Positions 1 to 8,138 of a stretch of DNA of 37,695 bases are shown here, piece after piece. The stretch is from Bryobacterales bacterium (lineage in GTDB: Bacteria > Acidobacteriota > Terriglobia > Bryobacterales > Bryobacteraceae): contig JAEUQF010000498.1 of NCBI GenBank assembly GCA_016789745.1, forward strand, positions 1 to 37,695, written 5' to 3'. The first letter of the stretch is position 1, and every line of letters starts with the position of its first letter. The position numbers and the translations under genes are program-made. The notes under the pieces are model-generated. The model was not told the DNA's origin and ran no database searches. It saw only the letters and a list, made by a program, of their open reading frames with translations.

Positions 1-967
1 GATCAACTTTGAGGATTTTCCGCTTTGCCGGAAGGAGTTGAAACCGGGTTGGGGGGAGGCGAACGAGAAGGCGCGGGAGGCGTATTTGCGGAGTGGGGTG
101 GTACCGCTGGATTATCCCGATCCGGTGGCGGCGGATTGGCCGGATTTGTTGGCTATTGTGGAAGCGAAGGTGAAGCCGGAGCGCCTGGCTCAGAACGACT
201 CCTACGGGCAGCAGTATTGGTGGCGGTTTTTGAGGACGAGGCCAGAGATGCGTGGCGCCATTGAGAGTCTCAGCCGGGTTATGGTGTGCGCGAGAATTGG
301 GAACGCGTTTGCGTTTGTCTTCCTGCCAAAATCAGTGCTGCCCAACGAGAAGACGGTGATTTTCGCGTTCGACACTGCGTTGCACTTTACCTGCATGCAG
401 TCGCGGATACATGAGGGTTGGACTCGCTTCTTCAGTTCTACTCTAAAGGATGACCTGCAGTACACTCCGTCCGATTGCTTTGAGAACTTCCCCTTTCCTG
501 AGGTGTTGCCTGCTGACTCAGGGAAGGAGTATTACAGTTATCGTGAAGAGCTCATGCAGGCAATGGGTACGGGCCTGACGAAAATATACAACAGGTTTCA
601 CGACCCGAACCAACGCGACGAACGCATCTCGGTCCTGCGTGTCCTGCACGACCGCATGGACCGCGCTGTGCTCGACGCGTACGGCTGGCAGGACATCCAA
701 CCCGTGTGCGACTTCTACCCCGAGTTCGACGAGGAAGAAGACGAAGCAGAAGGCCGTGCAAGAAAGAAGAAGTATCGCTACCGGTGGTCGGATGAAGTGC
801 GGGACGAGGTCCTGGCGCGACTACTAGCTCTTAACTCCGAACGAGCGGCAGAAGAAGCGCCACCCATTACATTCCTGGCCCCAGTGGAACCAAAGAAGCC
901 ACGAGGTCAGAAAAAGACAAAGACCACCACGAACAGCAAGCAACTCACCCTAGGAGCGAGTGAATGA
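1..967 (+). CDS. drmMI: DISARM class 1 adenine-specific DNA methyltransferase DrmMI, C-terminal part (5' end outside window)
   Basis: The frame is open from the first bases of the window, so this is the C-terminal third or so of a longer protein; the catalytic NPPY region is not visible. What is seen resembles the target-recognition and C-terminal part of large MmeI/PglX-like N6-adenine methyltransferases: an INFEDFP stretch, a WWRF..RPEMR..I segment, then a region ending in FENFPFP and a helical tail with RVLHDRMDRAVLDAYGW. The C-terminus is lysine-rich (GQKKTKTTT). Family assignment rests mainly on context: its TGA overlaps the drmA ATG by 4 bp, and drmA, drmB and drmC follow in the order known for class 1 DISARM, where DrmMI modifies host DNA to mark it as self. 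It could alternatively be a generic type IIL-like methylase, but position argues against that. A drmD helicase gene is expected just left of the window. Confidence 0.8.
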   Translation, partial: INFEDFPLCRKELKPGWGEANEKAREAYLRSGVVPLDYPDPVAADWPDLLAIVEAKVKPERLAQNDSYGQQYWWRFLRTRPEMRGAIESLSRVMVCARIGNAFAFVFLPKSVLPNEKTVIFAFDTALHFTCMQSRIHEGWTRFFSSTLKDDLQYTPSDCFENFPFPEVLPADSGKEYYSYREELMQAMGTGLTKIYNRFHDPNQRDERISVLRVLHDRMDRAVLDAYGWQDIQPVCDFYPEFDEEEDEAEGRARKKKYRYRWSDEVRDEVLARLLALNSERAAEEAPPITFLAPVEPKKPRGQKKTKTTTNSKQLTLGASE

Positions 968-3900
968 CGTCAGTCGAAGTGCGGACCCAACTGGTAGAAG
1001 CGCTCGAACTGGACCTGGTCGGGCCTTCGAACCGCGACCCGCAGCGCCCACTGGGCAACCTCAACGAGAGACTGTCCCAGTCGCCGTCGCGCTGGTACCT
1101 GACGGGCTTCCTGGTTCCGGCGGGGGCGGGGCCGGAGCAAATCCTCGATCCGGCGAGTGACGAGGAACTCGACGCCACACCGCCAATCGCCGGAGCCGAC
1201 GAAGACGTGGTCCGGGAAACCGCCCCGGCAAGCCAACGACGGCTACCAACGTCGATGGGGCTCAGTGTCCTGGTTCCAGCAGAAGCAAAACATTTGCAGG
1301 TGCGTGTCTCCTGGGGAGACTATGTACTGGAAGATGGCGAAACGGAAGTCTGGCGGCGGCTGCGTCGAGAGGAGGTCGTGCCGTTACCGCTGCCGTCCTC
1401 TGTGACACAACCCAAGGAATACGCAGTGCCGAACAGCAAGGGGCTCTGCGTGGCGTTGCTAGTCCGGCCGGTGTCGAGCGCCTTCGCGGCAGCGGGTCTT
1501 CCCGCGGGGGTACGAACCGTCTCGGTGTTTCTGGTGAATCGGAGACAACCGGCTGCGGACGTGAAGCGGGACGAAGCCTTCGCGTTCCAGACGGAGTTGG
1601 AGATCCACACCGATGCCCCGCTGGTGGCACGGCCCAACTTACGCGGACTGTTAAGCGAAGAGTGGGATGAGCGGGTAGCAGACCTGCAGTACCGGGATGA
1701 TGGCGAATACGTGGTGGGTCATAATGTCGCCAGCGAAGCCTGCTTCGATGGGGATGCGAACGAGGCTCCCTCGCGGTGCCGCACACGATGGGTCCCTCGG
1801 GCCGAGGTGGAGCGGGTGGCGCCTCCGAAGGAAATCAAGGGCGTTACGCTCGAGATGGACAATCTGGCGTCCCTGACCGATGGGAACACCGCCTTTGCTG
1901 CGCTGTCGCCGTTGGTCACCGAATACCGGAAGTGGATCGATGAGCAAGCCGCGCTGGTGCCGGAGTCGCCGGCTTCGCGGAAGGAGACCGGACAACAACT
2001 GATCAACGAAGCGCGGGCGGCGGCGGGCCGGATCCAACGCGGCGTCGAGCTCCTGCGTGACCCGGAGTGCCTGGAGGCTTTCCGGTTGGCAAACCGGGCG
2101 ATGGCGGATGCTGCGCGACGGCGCCTGACTGTCATGAGGAGTAAGGCGCCGGAATCGGTCACACCGGCCTGGTACCCGTTTCAGTTGGCATTCCTATTGA
2201 TGAACCTACCGGGGATTGCGGAACCGGAGTCGGATGACCGGACGGTGGTTGATCTGCTGTTCTTCCCGACCGGCGGTGGCAAGACGGAAGCCTACCTCGG
2301 GTTGGCGGCGTTCACCCTGGTGCTACGGCGGCTGCGGAATCCAGGCGTCGGTGGAGCCGGCGTGAGTGTCCTAATGCGCTACACGCTGCGACTGCTCACC
2401 CTGGATCAGTTGAGCCGCGCGGCAACGCTGATCTGCGCGCTGGAACTGCTGCGAGAGGAGAATGCCAAGCTGGGCGACTGGCCCTTCGAGATCGGCTTGT
2501 GGGTGGGCCGGGCGGCGACGCCAAACCAGATGGGGAGCAAGGATCGGGACAATCCGTATTCGGCACGGCGCAAAACTCGGGATTTCAAGAACGACGACCG
2601 GAAGCCATCGCCGATTCCGTTGGAGGAGTGCCCGTGGTGCGGGACGAAGTTCACGGCGAACTCCTTCGATCTGTATGCGAATGGGAAGCCGAACCAGGAC
2701 TATCCGACAGATCTACTGATCCGGTGCGTGAATGTGCGGTGTGCGTTTACCCGCGAACGGCGACTGCCGTTGATTGGCGTGGATGAGCCGCTGTACCGGC
2801 GGCTGCCGTGCTTTGTGATCGCGACGGTGGACAAGTTCGCGGCGCTGCCGTGGACGGGTCCGGTGGGGGCGATGTTCGGGCGAGTGCAGAGGTACGACCG
2901 GCAGGGCTTCTACGGGCCTTGCCACCCGTCCCAAGGGTCGATGCTACCGCTGGGCGGGTTATTACCACCGGATCTGATCATTCAAGACGAACTGCATTTG
3001 ATTTCGGGTCCGCTGGGGACGATGGCGGGGCTGTACGAATCGGCAATTGAGCAGCTTTGCGTGAAGGAGCGGAATGGGCACGCGATCCGGCCGAAGATTG
3101 TGGCCTCAACAGCAACGGTGCGGCGGGCGGATGCGCAGATCCGGGCGCTGTTTGACCGGGAACGGGTGGATGTGTTCCCGCCACCGGGTCCGAACCGGCG
3201 GGACTCGTTTTTTGCGGAGGCGCTGCCGGTAACCGAGAGTAATGCGCGCTTGTATGTGGGCGTGTCGTCGCAGGGACGGAGTCCGAAAGTAGCGCTGCTG
3301 CGGGTGTATCGTGCGCTGCTGTGCGCGGCGCAGAAGCAGTATGCGGTGTGGAAGAAGAAGCGCGATCCAGAGAATCCGGCAGACCCTTATATGACGCTGC
3401 TGGGGTATTTTAATGCCTTGCGGGAACTCGGCGGAGCGCGGCGTTTGATCGAGGATGAAATCCGGACCCAGAGCGCCGGGCAATCCTCCCGAAAGCGAGT
3501 GGGGGAGACGACGGGGAGTTTCGCGGACCGGGAGATTGACTATGTTCCGGTGGAGTTAACGAGTCGCGTGAACACGGCGGAGGTTTCGCAGGCCAAGCGG
3601 ACGCTTGCCCTTCCCTTCTCTGATGACAAGAGCGCAGACGTGGCAATTGCTACGAACATGATCTCGGTCGGTCTGGATATCACTCGGCTGGGGCTGATGG
3701 TGGTGTTCGGTCAGCCGAAGACAACGGCAGAGTACATCCAGGCAACGAGTCGCGTAGGACGGGACCCGCAACGGCCGGGGCTGGTGGTGACGATTCTCAA
3801 CGTACACAAGCCGCGCGACCGATCGCACTATGAGCGCTTCACGGGGTGGCACGAGACGTTTTACCGGGGCGTGGAGGCGACGAGTGTGACGCCATTCTCG

Positions 3901-4371
3901 CCAAGGGCGATGGATCGGGGACTCGCACCGGCGATGGTGGGTCTGGCGCGGCAGAAGTGGGAGGAGATGACGCCGCCGCGGGGTGCCGACCAAGTGCTGG
4001 CGCAACGGGTCGCGCTGGACGCGATGGTGGACCTGTTTGGGGACAGGGCGAGCCGGCACAATGCAAGTCTGACCACGACGGAGGTAGCCGAAGTACGACG
4101 GCGGGTAAGGCGGCGCGTGACGGATCTATTGGAAGCCTGGGCGGCGGTGGTGCAGGATAACCAGAAGGTCGGGGCCGCGATGCAGTACAACCTGGACGAA
4201 CGGGGCGCACCTATGGCGCTGCTTCGCGATTACCTGGATCCTGAGTTGAGAAACCTGCCGGCGGAGCACTGGATGCGGAAGTTCCGGGCAAACCGGTCCC
4301 TGCGGGATGTGGAGCCGGGTGTGAACATCTGGGCACGGACGATGGACAACATCCCGGTGGAGGAGGACTAG
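964..4371 (+). CDS. drmA: DISARM helicase DrmA
   Basis: Superfamily 2 helicase-like protein of 1135 residues, within the usual DrmA size. Visible motifs: Walker A PTGGGKT at residues 435-441, DEXH box DELH at 675-678 (in LIIQDELHL), motif III-like STAT near 715, and motif VI QATSRVGRD starting at 926. Four cysteines (C556, C559, C588, C593) sit between motifs I and II and look like a zinc ribbon insertion. The N-terminal 400 residues have no motif I can name. DrmA is one of the three core DISARM proteins and forms a complex with DrmB that loads on DNA and blocks incoming unmodified phage DNA (known from the family). The ATG overlaps the preceding methylase stop, and drmB starts one base after its TAG, so the genes are very likely co-transcribed and translationally coupled. 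Confidence 0.95.
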   Translation: MTSVEVRTQLVEALELDLVGPSNRDPQRPLGNLNERLSQSPSRWYLTGFLVPAGAGPEQILDPASDEELDATPPIAGADEDVVRETAPASQRRLPTSMGLSVLVPAEAKHLQVRVSWGDYVLEDGETEVWRRLRREEVVPLPLPSSVTQPKEYAVPNSKGLCVALLVRPVSSAFAAAGLPAGVRTVSVFLVNRRQPAADVKRDEAFAFQTELEIHTDAPLVARPNLRGLLSEEWDERVADLQYRDDGEYVVGHNVASEACFDGDANEAPSRCRTRWVPRAEVERVAPPKEIKGVTLEMDNLASLTDGNTAFAALSPLVTEYRKWIDEQAALVPESPASRKETGQQLINEARAAAGRIQRGVELLRDPECLEAFRLANRAMADAARRRLTVMRSKAPESVTPAWYPFQLAFLLMNLPGIAEPESDDRTVVDLLFFPTGGGKTEAYLGLAAFTLVLRRLRNPGVGGAGVSVLMRYTLRLLTLDQLSRAATLICALELLREENAKLGDWPFEIGLWVGRAATPNQMGSKDRDNPYSARRKTRDFKNDDRKPSPIPLEECPWCGTKFTANSFDLYANGKPNQDYPTDLLIRCVNVRCAFTRERRLPLIGVDEPLYRRLPCFVIATVDKFAALPWTGPVGAMFGRVQRYDRQGFYGPCHPSQGSMLPLGGLLPPDLIIQDELHLISGPLGTMAGLYESAIEQLCVKERNGHAIRPKIVASTATVRRADAQIRALFDRERVDVFPPPGPNRRDSFFAEALPVTESNARLYVGVSSQGRSPKVALLRVYRALLCAAQKQYAVWKKKRDPENPADPYMTLLGYFNALRELGGARRLIEDEIRTQSAGQSSRKRVGETTGSFADREIDYVPVELTSRVNTAEVSQAKRTLALPFSDDKSADVAIATNMISVGLDITRLGLMVVFGQPKTTAEYIQATSRVGRDPQRPGLVVTILNVHKPRDRSHYERFTGWHETFYRGVEATSVTPFSPRAMDRGLAPAMVGLARQKWEEMTPPRGADQVLAQRVALDAMVDLFGDRASRHNASLTTTEVAEVRRRVRRRVTDLLEAWAAVVQDNQKVGAAMQYNLDERGAPMALLRDYLDPELRNLPAEHWMRKFRANRSLRDVEPGVNIWARTMDNIPVEED

Positions 4372-4372
4372 C

Positions 4373-6184
4373 GTGAGCGCCAACAGGAAGAAGCGACCGC
4401 ACGGCCAGGTGCGGCAAGGCCAGGTGGTAACGACCTACGGACCGGGGTCGATGACCGACCTGGAGAAATTGTCGGTGCTGATGGGTGGATTGGACTACTG
4501 GCTCGGCGAGATGGTGGAGATCCCGGAGCCGCGGTTGCAGGCCAAGGTAGCGAAGGTGCTTGGTAAGGCTGGCGTACGCCTGCAGAGTCCGCCGGCAGCG
4601 GAGCGCGACGAGGATGGAGCGACGAGCGGGGTGCCGTCGTTCATCTTCCCCGAGTGGTATCTAACCCAGGACGCGCTGCAGGATGGAGAAGCCGCCCGGC
4701 AAAGACGACTCGTGCCCAGGCGGGTGCTCACCAAGGGCAAGTACGTTGACGATGGTAAGAAGAAGAGCGTCGTACCAGTGCGATTCGTGCGGGCGTGCCG
4801 GAAGGGGCACATTGGGGATTTGGACTGGTATGAGTTCGTGCATGGCGGGAAAAGCAATTGTGCTTCCCAGGGCCGGGCGTTGCATATGGAGGAGCGGGGC
4901 ACGAGCGGCGATCTCGGCGAGACGTGGGCGGCCTGTGATTGTGGGGCAGCGCGACCGATGTCGCAAGCGGCCGATCTTTCGAGCCGAGCACTGGGGTTGT
5001 GCGACGGGGCCCGCCCATGGTTGGGACCATCGATGAAAGAGAAGTGCGCCGAACCGAACCGGCTGCTGGTGCGGTCGGCCTCAAACTCGTACTTCCCCCA
5101 GACCATGGGCGTGATTTCGCTTCCGGAGCGGAATGAGACTGTAGCCAACGCGGTGACGGCGGTTTGGGACTGGTTGAGCGATGTGGAGGATATCGAGGAA
5201 GTTGCGCGAATGCGGCGCAAGCCGAAAGTGCAACCGGCGCTGGAGGGGATTTCGGATGAGGAGGTTTGGGCGGAAGTCGAGGGGCGACGGTCAGGGACGG
5301 ACACGGCTTCGAAGTCGGTAAAGGCGGCGGAGTTGGAGACGCTCTTAGCGGCAAAGGAACTGCTTGGAGAGGACCGGCCGGAAGGTAGGTTTGCGGCGCG
5401 GCTTTGGCCGAGAACGGAGTGGGCTCAGCCTTGGATGGAGGGCATTGAGCGGGTGGTGCTGGTGGAGCGGTTGCGGGAGGTGGTGGCGCTGGTAGGGTTT
5501 ACGCGATTTGAGTCGGCGGCACCGGATATCGAAGGGGAACTCGATATGGGTGTGCGGCGGGCGGAGTTGTCGCGCGATTGCGACTGGGTGCCGGCAATCG
5601 AGAACAAGGGAGAAGGGATCTTCCTGCAATTCCGCACGAGTGAGATCCAGAAGTGGATGCTGCGGCCGGCGGTGGTGGCGCGAAGGGCAGCGCTGGAAGG
5701 CGGCTTTGTGAAGTGGAAGGAAGAGCATCCGGGAATGGACCGCAAGTTCCCGAAGGCAGACTACCTGATGCTGCACTCGTTTTCGCATCTGCTGGTGACG
5801 GCACTGGCGCTGGAGTGCGGGTATCCGGCGACATCGATCCGGGAGCGGGTATACGCGATCGATGGGGTGGGGTACGGGGTGCTGCTGTACACGGCGAGTT
5901 CGGATGCGGAGGGCACGCTGGGCGGGTTGGTGCAGGCGGGAAGGAGGATTGCGCTGCTGGTACGGTCAGCACTGGAGGCCGGGACGCTGTGTTCGAATGA
6001 CCCGGTGTGCGCGCAGCATGCGCCAACGAGTGAGCATGAGCGGCGGTATCTGCATGGCGCGGCGTGCCACGGGTGCGTGCTGATCGCGGAGACGAGTTGC
6101 GAGCAACAAAACGACTTTCTGGACCGCGCGCTGGTGGTGCGGACGGTGGACACGCCGGACGCAGCGTTCTTTCCTGGGGTGTAA
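4373..6184 (+). CDS. drmB: DISARM protein DrmB (DUF1998)
   Basis: Core DISARM protein of 603 residues and partner of DrmA. The N-terminus has the typical DrmB pattern VRQGQVVTTYGPGSMTDL (about residues 13-30). The C-terminal part is a DUF1998 domain with HSFSH (H468, H472) and the IDGVGYGVLLYTAS segment, followed by a four-cysteine predicted zinc site: C540, C546, C565 and C568. The start is a GTG one base downstream of the drmA stop codon; no other start fits the conserved N-terminus. DUF1998 proteins accompany SF2 helicases in several defence systems. In DISARM, DrmB is reported to stimulate DrmA and is required for protection. There is no sign of truncation or frameshift. Confidence 0.95.
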   Translation: MSANRKKRPHGQVRQGQVVTTYGPGSMTDLEKLSVLMGGLDYWLGEMVEIPEPRLQAKVAKVLGKAGVRLQSPPAAERDEDGATSGVPSFIFPEWYLTQDALQDGEAARQRRLVPRRVLTKGKYVDDGKKKSVVPVRFVRACRKGHIGDLDWYEFVHGGKSNCASQGRALHMEERGTSGDLGETWAACDCGAARPMSQAADLSSRALGLCDGARPWLGPSMKEKCAEPNRLLVRSASNSYFPQTMGVISLPERNETVANAVTAVWDWLSDVEDIEEVARMRRKPKVQPALEGISDEEVWAEVEGRRSGTDTASKSVKAAELETLLAAKELLGEDRPEGRFAARLWPRTEWAQPWMEGIERVVLVERLREVVALVGFTRFESAAPDIEGELDMGVRRAELSRDCDWVPAIENKGEGIFLQFRTSEIQKWMLRPAVVARRAALEGGFVKWKEEHPGMDRKFPKADYLMLHSFSHLLVTALALECGYPATSIRERVYAIDGVGYGVLLYTASSDAEGTLGGLVQAGRRIALLVRSALEAGTLCSNDPVCAQHAPTSEHERRYLHGAACHGCVLIAETSCEQQNDFLDRALVVRTVDTPDAAFFPGV

Positions 6185-6187
6185 GCG

Positions 6188-6985
6188 ATGAGCATACTGA
6201 CGGAGTTGGCGGCGAGCGATCTGCGGGCGCTGTCGGCGGCGATTCGGGCGGGGCGGTTGCGGCCGCCGTACTCGTCGATTGCGGTCGGCCGGCTGGTGGG
6301 CACGATGCGTGGCGATGTGGTGTCACGGGCACTGACGCAGTTCGTGGAGGCGGGGGCTTCTGATGCCGCGCTGGCGATGTTCTTGGATACGTTGACGGTG
6401 TCGATGGGGCGGCAGCGGCCGTTGGAAGACCTGGTGGAGGTGGTGACGACGGGGCCGGAGGTGAGCGATGGGCGGGATACCGGGATTGTGGTGCAGGATC
6501 TGTTCCGGCGGGCTCGGAAGACGGTGCTGGTGTCGGGATACAAGCTGTACGACGCGCGCGGGCTGTTTTCGGAGTTGGCGAACCGGCTGATGGCGGATGA
6601 GGCGCTGCGTGTGCGGATGTTCCTGGATGTGGGGAGCGAGGATCCGCTGAGTGAGAAGGATGCGGTACGGGCGTTTGTGAGGGATTTTCGGCGATTTCAT
6701 TGGCCTGGCGCGTGCCGGGTGCCGGAGGTGTTCTACGACCCGCGGACGGTGAGCCGGGATCCGGCGGTACGAGCGGTGCTGCATGCCAAATGCGTGGTGG
6801 TGGATGAGACGGAGTTGTTTGTGTCGTCGGCGAACTTTACGGAGGCGGCGCAGGCGCGGAATATCGAGGTGGGGTTGCTGGTGCAGTCGGGGAACCTGGC
6901 GAAGGAAGTGACGGGGTTTTACGAGGCGTTGGTGAGGAAGGGACATTTGCGGCAGGTGCGGTTTTGGGAGGAGGGAGTTGCGTGA
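6188..6985 (+). CDS. drmC: DISARM phospholipase D-like protein DrmC
   Basis: Phospholipase D-family protein of 265 residues. One complete HKD motif is visible: H199, K201 and D206 in LHAKCVVVD, followed by the usual SSANFTEAA strand-turn. A second HKD motif is absent, as expected for DrmC, which probably works as a dimer. The N-terminal 85 residues are helical with no named domain. DrmC is the third core DISARM gene; PLD-family members are often nucleases, but for DrmC the precise activity and requirement are less clear than for DrmA and DrmB. The start lies 3 bases after the drmB stop. Its TGA overlaps the GTG of the next small gene (GTGA), suggesting that the DISARM operon continues for at least one more gene. 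Confidence 0.92.
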   Translation: MSILTELAASDLRALSAAIRAGRLRPPYSSIAVGRLVGTMRGDVVSRALTQFVEAGASDAALAMFLDTLTVSMGRQRPLEDLVEVVTTGPEVSDGRDTGIVVQDLFRRARKTVLVSGYKLYDARGLFSELANRLMADEALRVRMFLDVGSEDPLSEKDAVRAFVRDFRRFHWPGACRVPEVFYDPRTVSRDPAVRAVLHAKCVVVDETELFVSSANFTEAAQARNIEVGLLVQSGNLAKEVTGFYEALVRKGHLRQVRFWEEGVA

Positions 6986-7266
6986 CGACGGTGAAGAATG
7001 CGCAGCGGCAGATTCGACGGTGCGAGGGGTTCGACGTACGTTTTTGTTATTCGGATGGCAAGGACGTTCGGGATGACAAGCAGAGTATTCCGGCGTATGG
7101 GTATGAACGAGCAGCCTCCGAGAATGAGACGGTGAAGTGGTGGCGGGAGAACCGGTTCGGGAAGCGGTACGCGGGGTACGAATGCGAAGTATTAGATGGC
7201 AACGGCAAGGTCTGCCACGGGGGTATGCTACTCCGTACAGTTCGGGAGAGCTACGGGAAATCCTGA
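6982..7266 (+). CDS. Small protein of unknown function coupled to drmC
   Basis: A 94-residue protein with no family I can name. It is highly charged and aromatic, with KNAQRQIRRCEGFDV at the N-terminus, a central DGKDVRDDKQ, a YERAASENETVKWWRENRF helix, and a C-terminal strand-like YECEVLDGNGKV. There is no signal peptide or membrane segment. I chose the GTG at 6982 because it overlaps the drmC stop codon and has a GGAGGGAG Shine-Dalgarno about 6 bases upstream; an in-frame ATG at 6964 would reach further into drmC. The one-base-offset coupling implies translation with the DISARM core. It may be an accessory DISARM component or simply a passenger of the island. The 42 bases after it separate it from the next operon. 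Confidence 0.75.
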   Translation: MTTVKNAQRQIRRCEGFDVRFCYSDGKDVRDDKQSIPAYGYERAASENETVKWWRENRFGKRYAGYECEVLDGNGKVCHGGMLLRTVRESYGKS

Positions 7267-7276
7267 TTGCTAGTTC

Positions 7277-7294
7277 GTTAAGTTTTAACTTAAC
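7277..7294. promoter_or_regulatory. Inverted-repeat operator upstream of the TAC operon
   Basis: GTTAAGTT-TT-AACTTAAC is a perfect 8-bp inverted repeat with a 2-base spacer, ending 14 bases before the toxin GTG. It is AT-rich in otherwise GC-rich DNA. A possible -35 TTGCTA (7267-7272) and -10-like TAACAT (7291-7296) bracket it. The likely reader is the HTH antitoxin encoded by the second gene. One half-site, GTTAAGTT, recurs at 7426-7433 inside the toxin gene. Confidence 0.6.
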
Positions 7295-7308
7295 ATGGAG
7301 GTGAGCGA

Positions 7309-7707
7309 GTGACGCGGAACGTTGCCTATGCGGGGAAGAAGTTCACGATCGCGTTTGCGCGTGAGAAGAACGGCACGTATCCGGCGGAGGAGTTCATGAA
7401 CGGGCAGATGACACAGGCAGAGCAGGTTAAGTTAGCACACTTGTTCCTTCTGGCCGGTGATCATGGGGATTTCTCAAACGATCAGAAGTTCGGCGACCTA
7501 AAGAATGGGATGTACGAATTTAAGGTAACGAAGCAGATACGGTTCCCGTTTGCTTACTCGGGGAAGGAAAGCCGGACGATTGTGGTGACGCACGGATTCG
7601 TCAAGAAGAAGGACAAGGCGCCCAAGGAAGATATCGAACGCGCCTGGCGAATCTTCCGTGAGGATCAAGACGGCAGGCTGACGCTGGTTGGAAAGGGTGC
7701 GAGATGA
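7309..7707 (+). CDS. RelE/HigB-family toxin of a toxin-antitoxin-chaperone operon
   Basis: A 132-residue protein of the RelE/HigB (Gp49-like) fold: a basic, helix-rich N-terminal half, then the strand set GDLKNGMYEFKV, QIRFPFAYS and RTIVVTHGFVKKKDKAP, and a C-terminal ERAWRIFRED helix. HigB-type toxins are ribosome-dependent mRNA endonucleases acting in the cytoplasm (family knowledge). The GTG at 7309 is preceded by GGAGGTGA (7297-7304), close to an ideal Shine-Dalgarno. Its TGA overlaps the antitoxin ATG by 4 bp. Toxin-first order and a downstream SecB-like gene match the Mycobacterium tuberculosis HigB1-HigA1-SecB TAC layout. The toxin itself is assigned from fold pattern and context, not from catalytic residues. 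Confidence 0.85.
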   Translation: MTRNVAYAGKKFTIAFAREKNGTYPAEEFMNGQMTQAEQVKLAHLFLLAGDHGDFSNDQKFGDLKNGMYEFKVTKQIRFPFAYSGKESRTIVVTHGFVKKKDKAPKEDIERAWRIFREDQDGRLTLVGKGAR

Positions 7708-8138
7708 AGACGAAGTTCGAGATCGAGATGGAGGATCCGGAGTTCCGGCGGCTGTTTGCCCAGGAGCAACTGGCGGGAGAAGCGTCGGAACTGGTCTGGA
7801 AGGTGATGCAGGAGCGGGGCCTGAGCAAGGCGGATCTGGCGCGGCTGTTGGGAAAATCGCGGGCGTGGGTGAGCCAGATGCTGGGAACGGAGTCGAATCT
7901 GACACTGCGCACGCTGGCCGACGTGATGCATCGGTTGGGGACGGAGGTACATCTGCGGGCTGAGGCGCACGCGACGGCGAAGAAGGCACCGGAGACGCGA
8001 CCGGTGGTGTACAAGGTGAATGGGCAGTTGACGGCGCCTCCGTCGAAGACGCGATTCCGGATTGAGACGAAGCAGGTGGAGGGCGACGCTGAAGGTACTG
8101 GTGAGGAGCCGGGCGAGCGTCCTGAGTACGCAGCATGA
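7704..8138 (+). CDS. HTH (XRE/HigA-like) antitoxin with C-terminal extension
   Basis: A 144-residue antitoxin. A helix-turn-helix lies at about residues 38-62 (GLSKADLARLLGKSRAWVSQ), followed by a LRTLADVMHRLG helix. After residue 85 there is a 55-residue tail, low in predicted helix and rich in Pro, Thr and Glu, containing VVYKVNGQL and TRFRIETKQ. In TAC systems such a tail is the chaperone addiction domain: it makes the antitoxin unstable unless SecB-like chaperone binds it. That role is inferred here. The ATG overlaps the toxin stop, and the TGA overlaps the chaperone ATG. It probably represses its own operon through the inverted repeat at 7277-7294. Confidence 0.85.
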   Translation: MKTKFEIEMEDPEFRRLFAQEQLAGEASELVWKVMQERGLSKADLARLLGKSRAWVSQMLGTESNLTLRTLADVMHRLGTEVHLRAEAHATAKKAPETRPVVYKVNGQLTAPPSKTRFRIETKQVEGDAEGTGEEPGERPEYAA

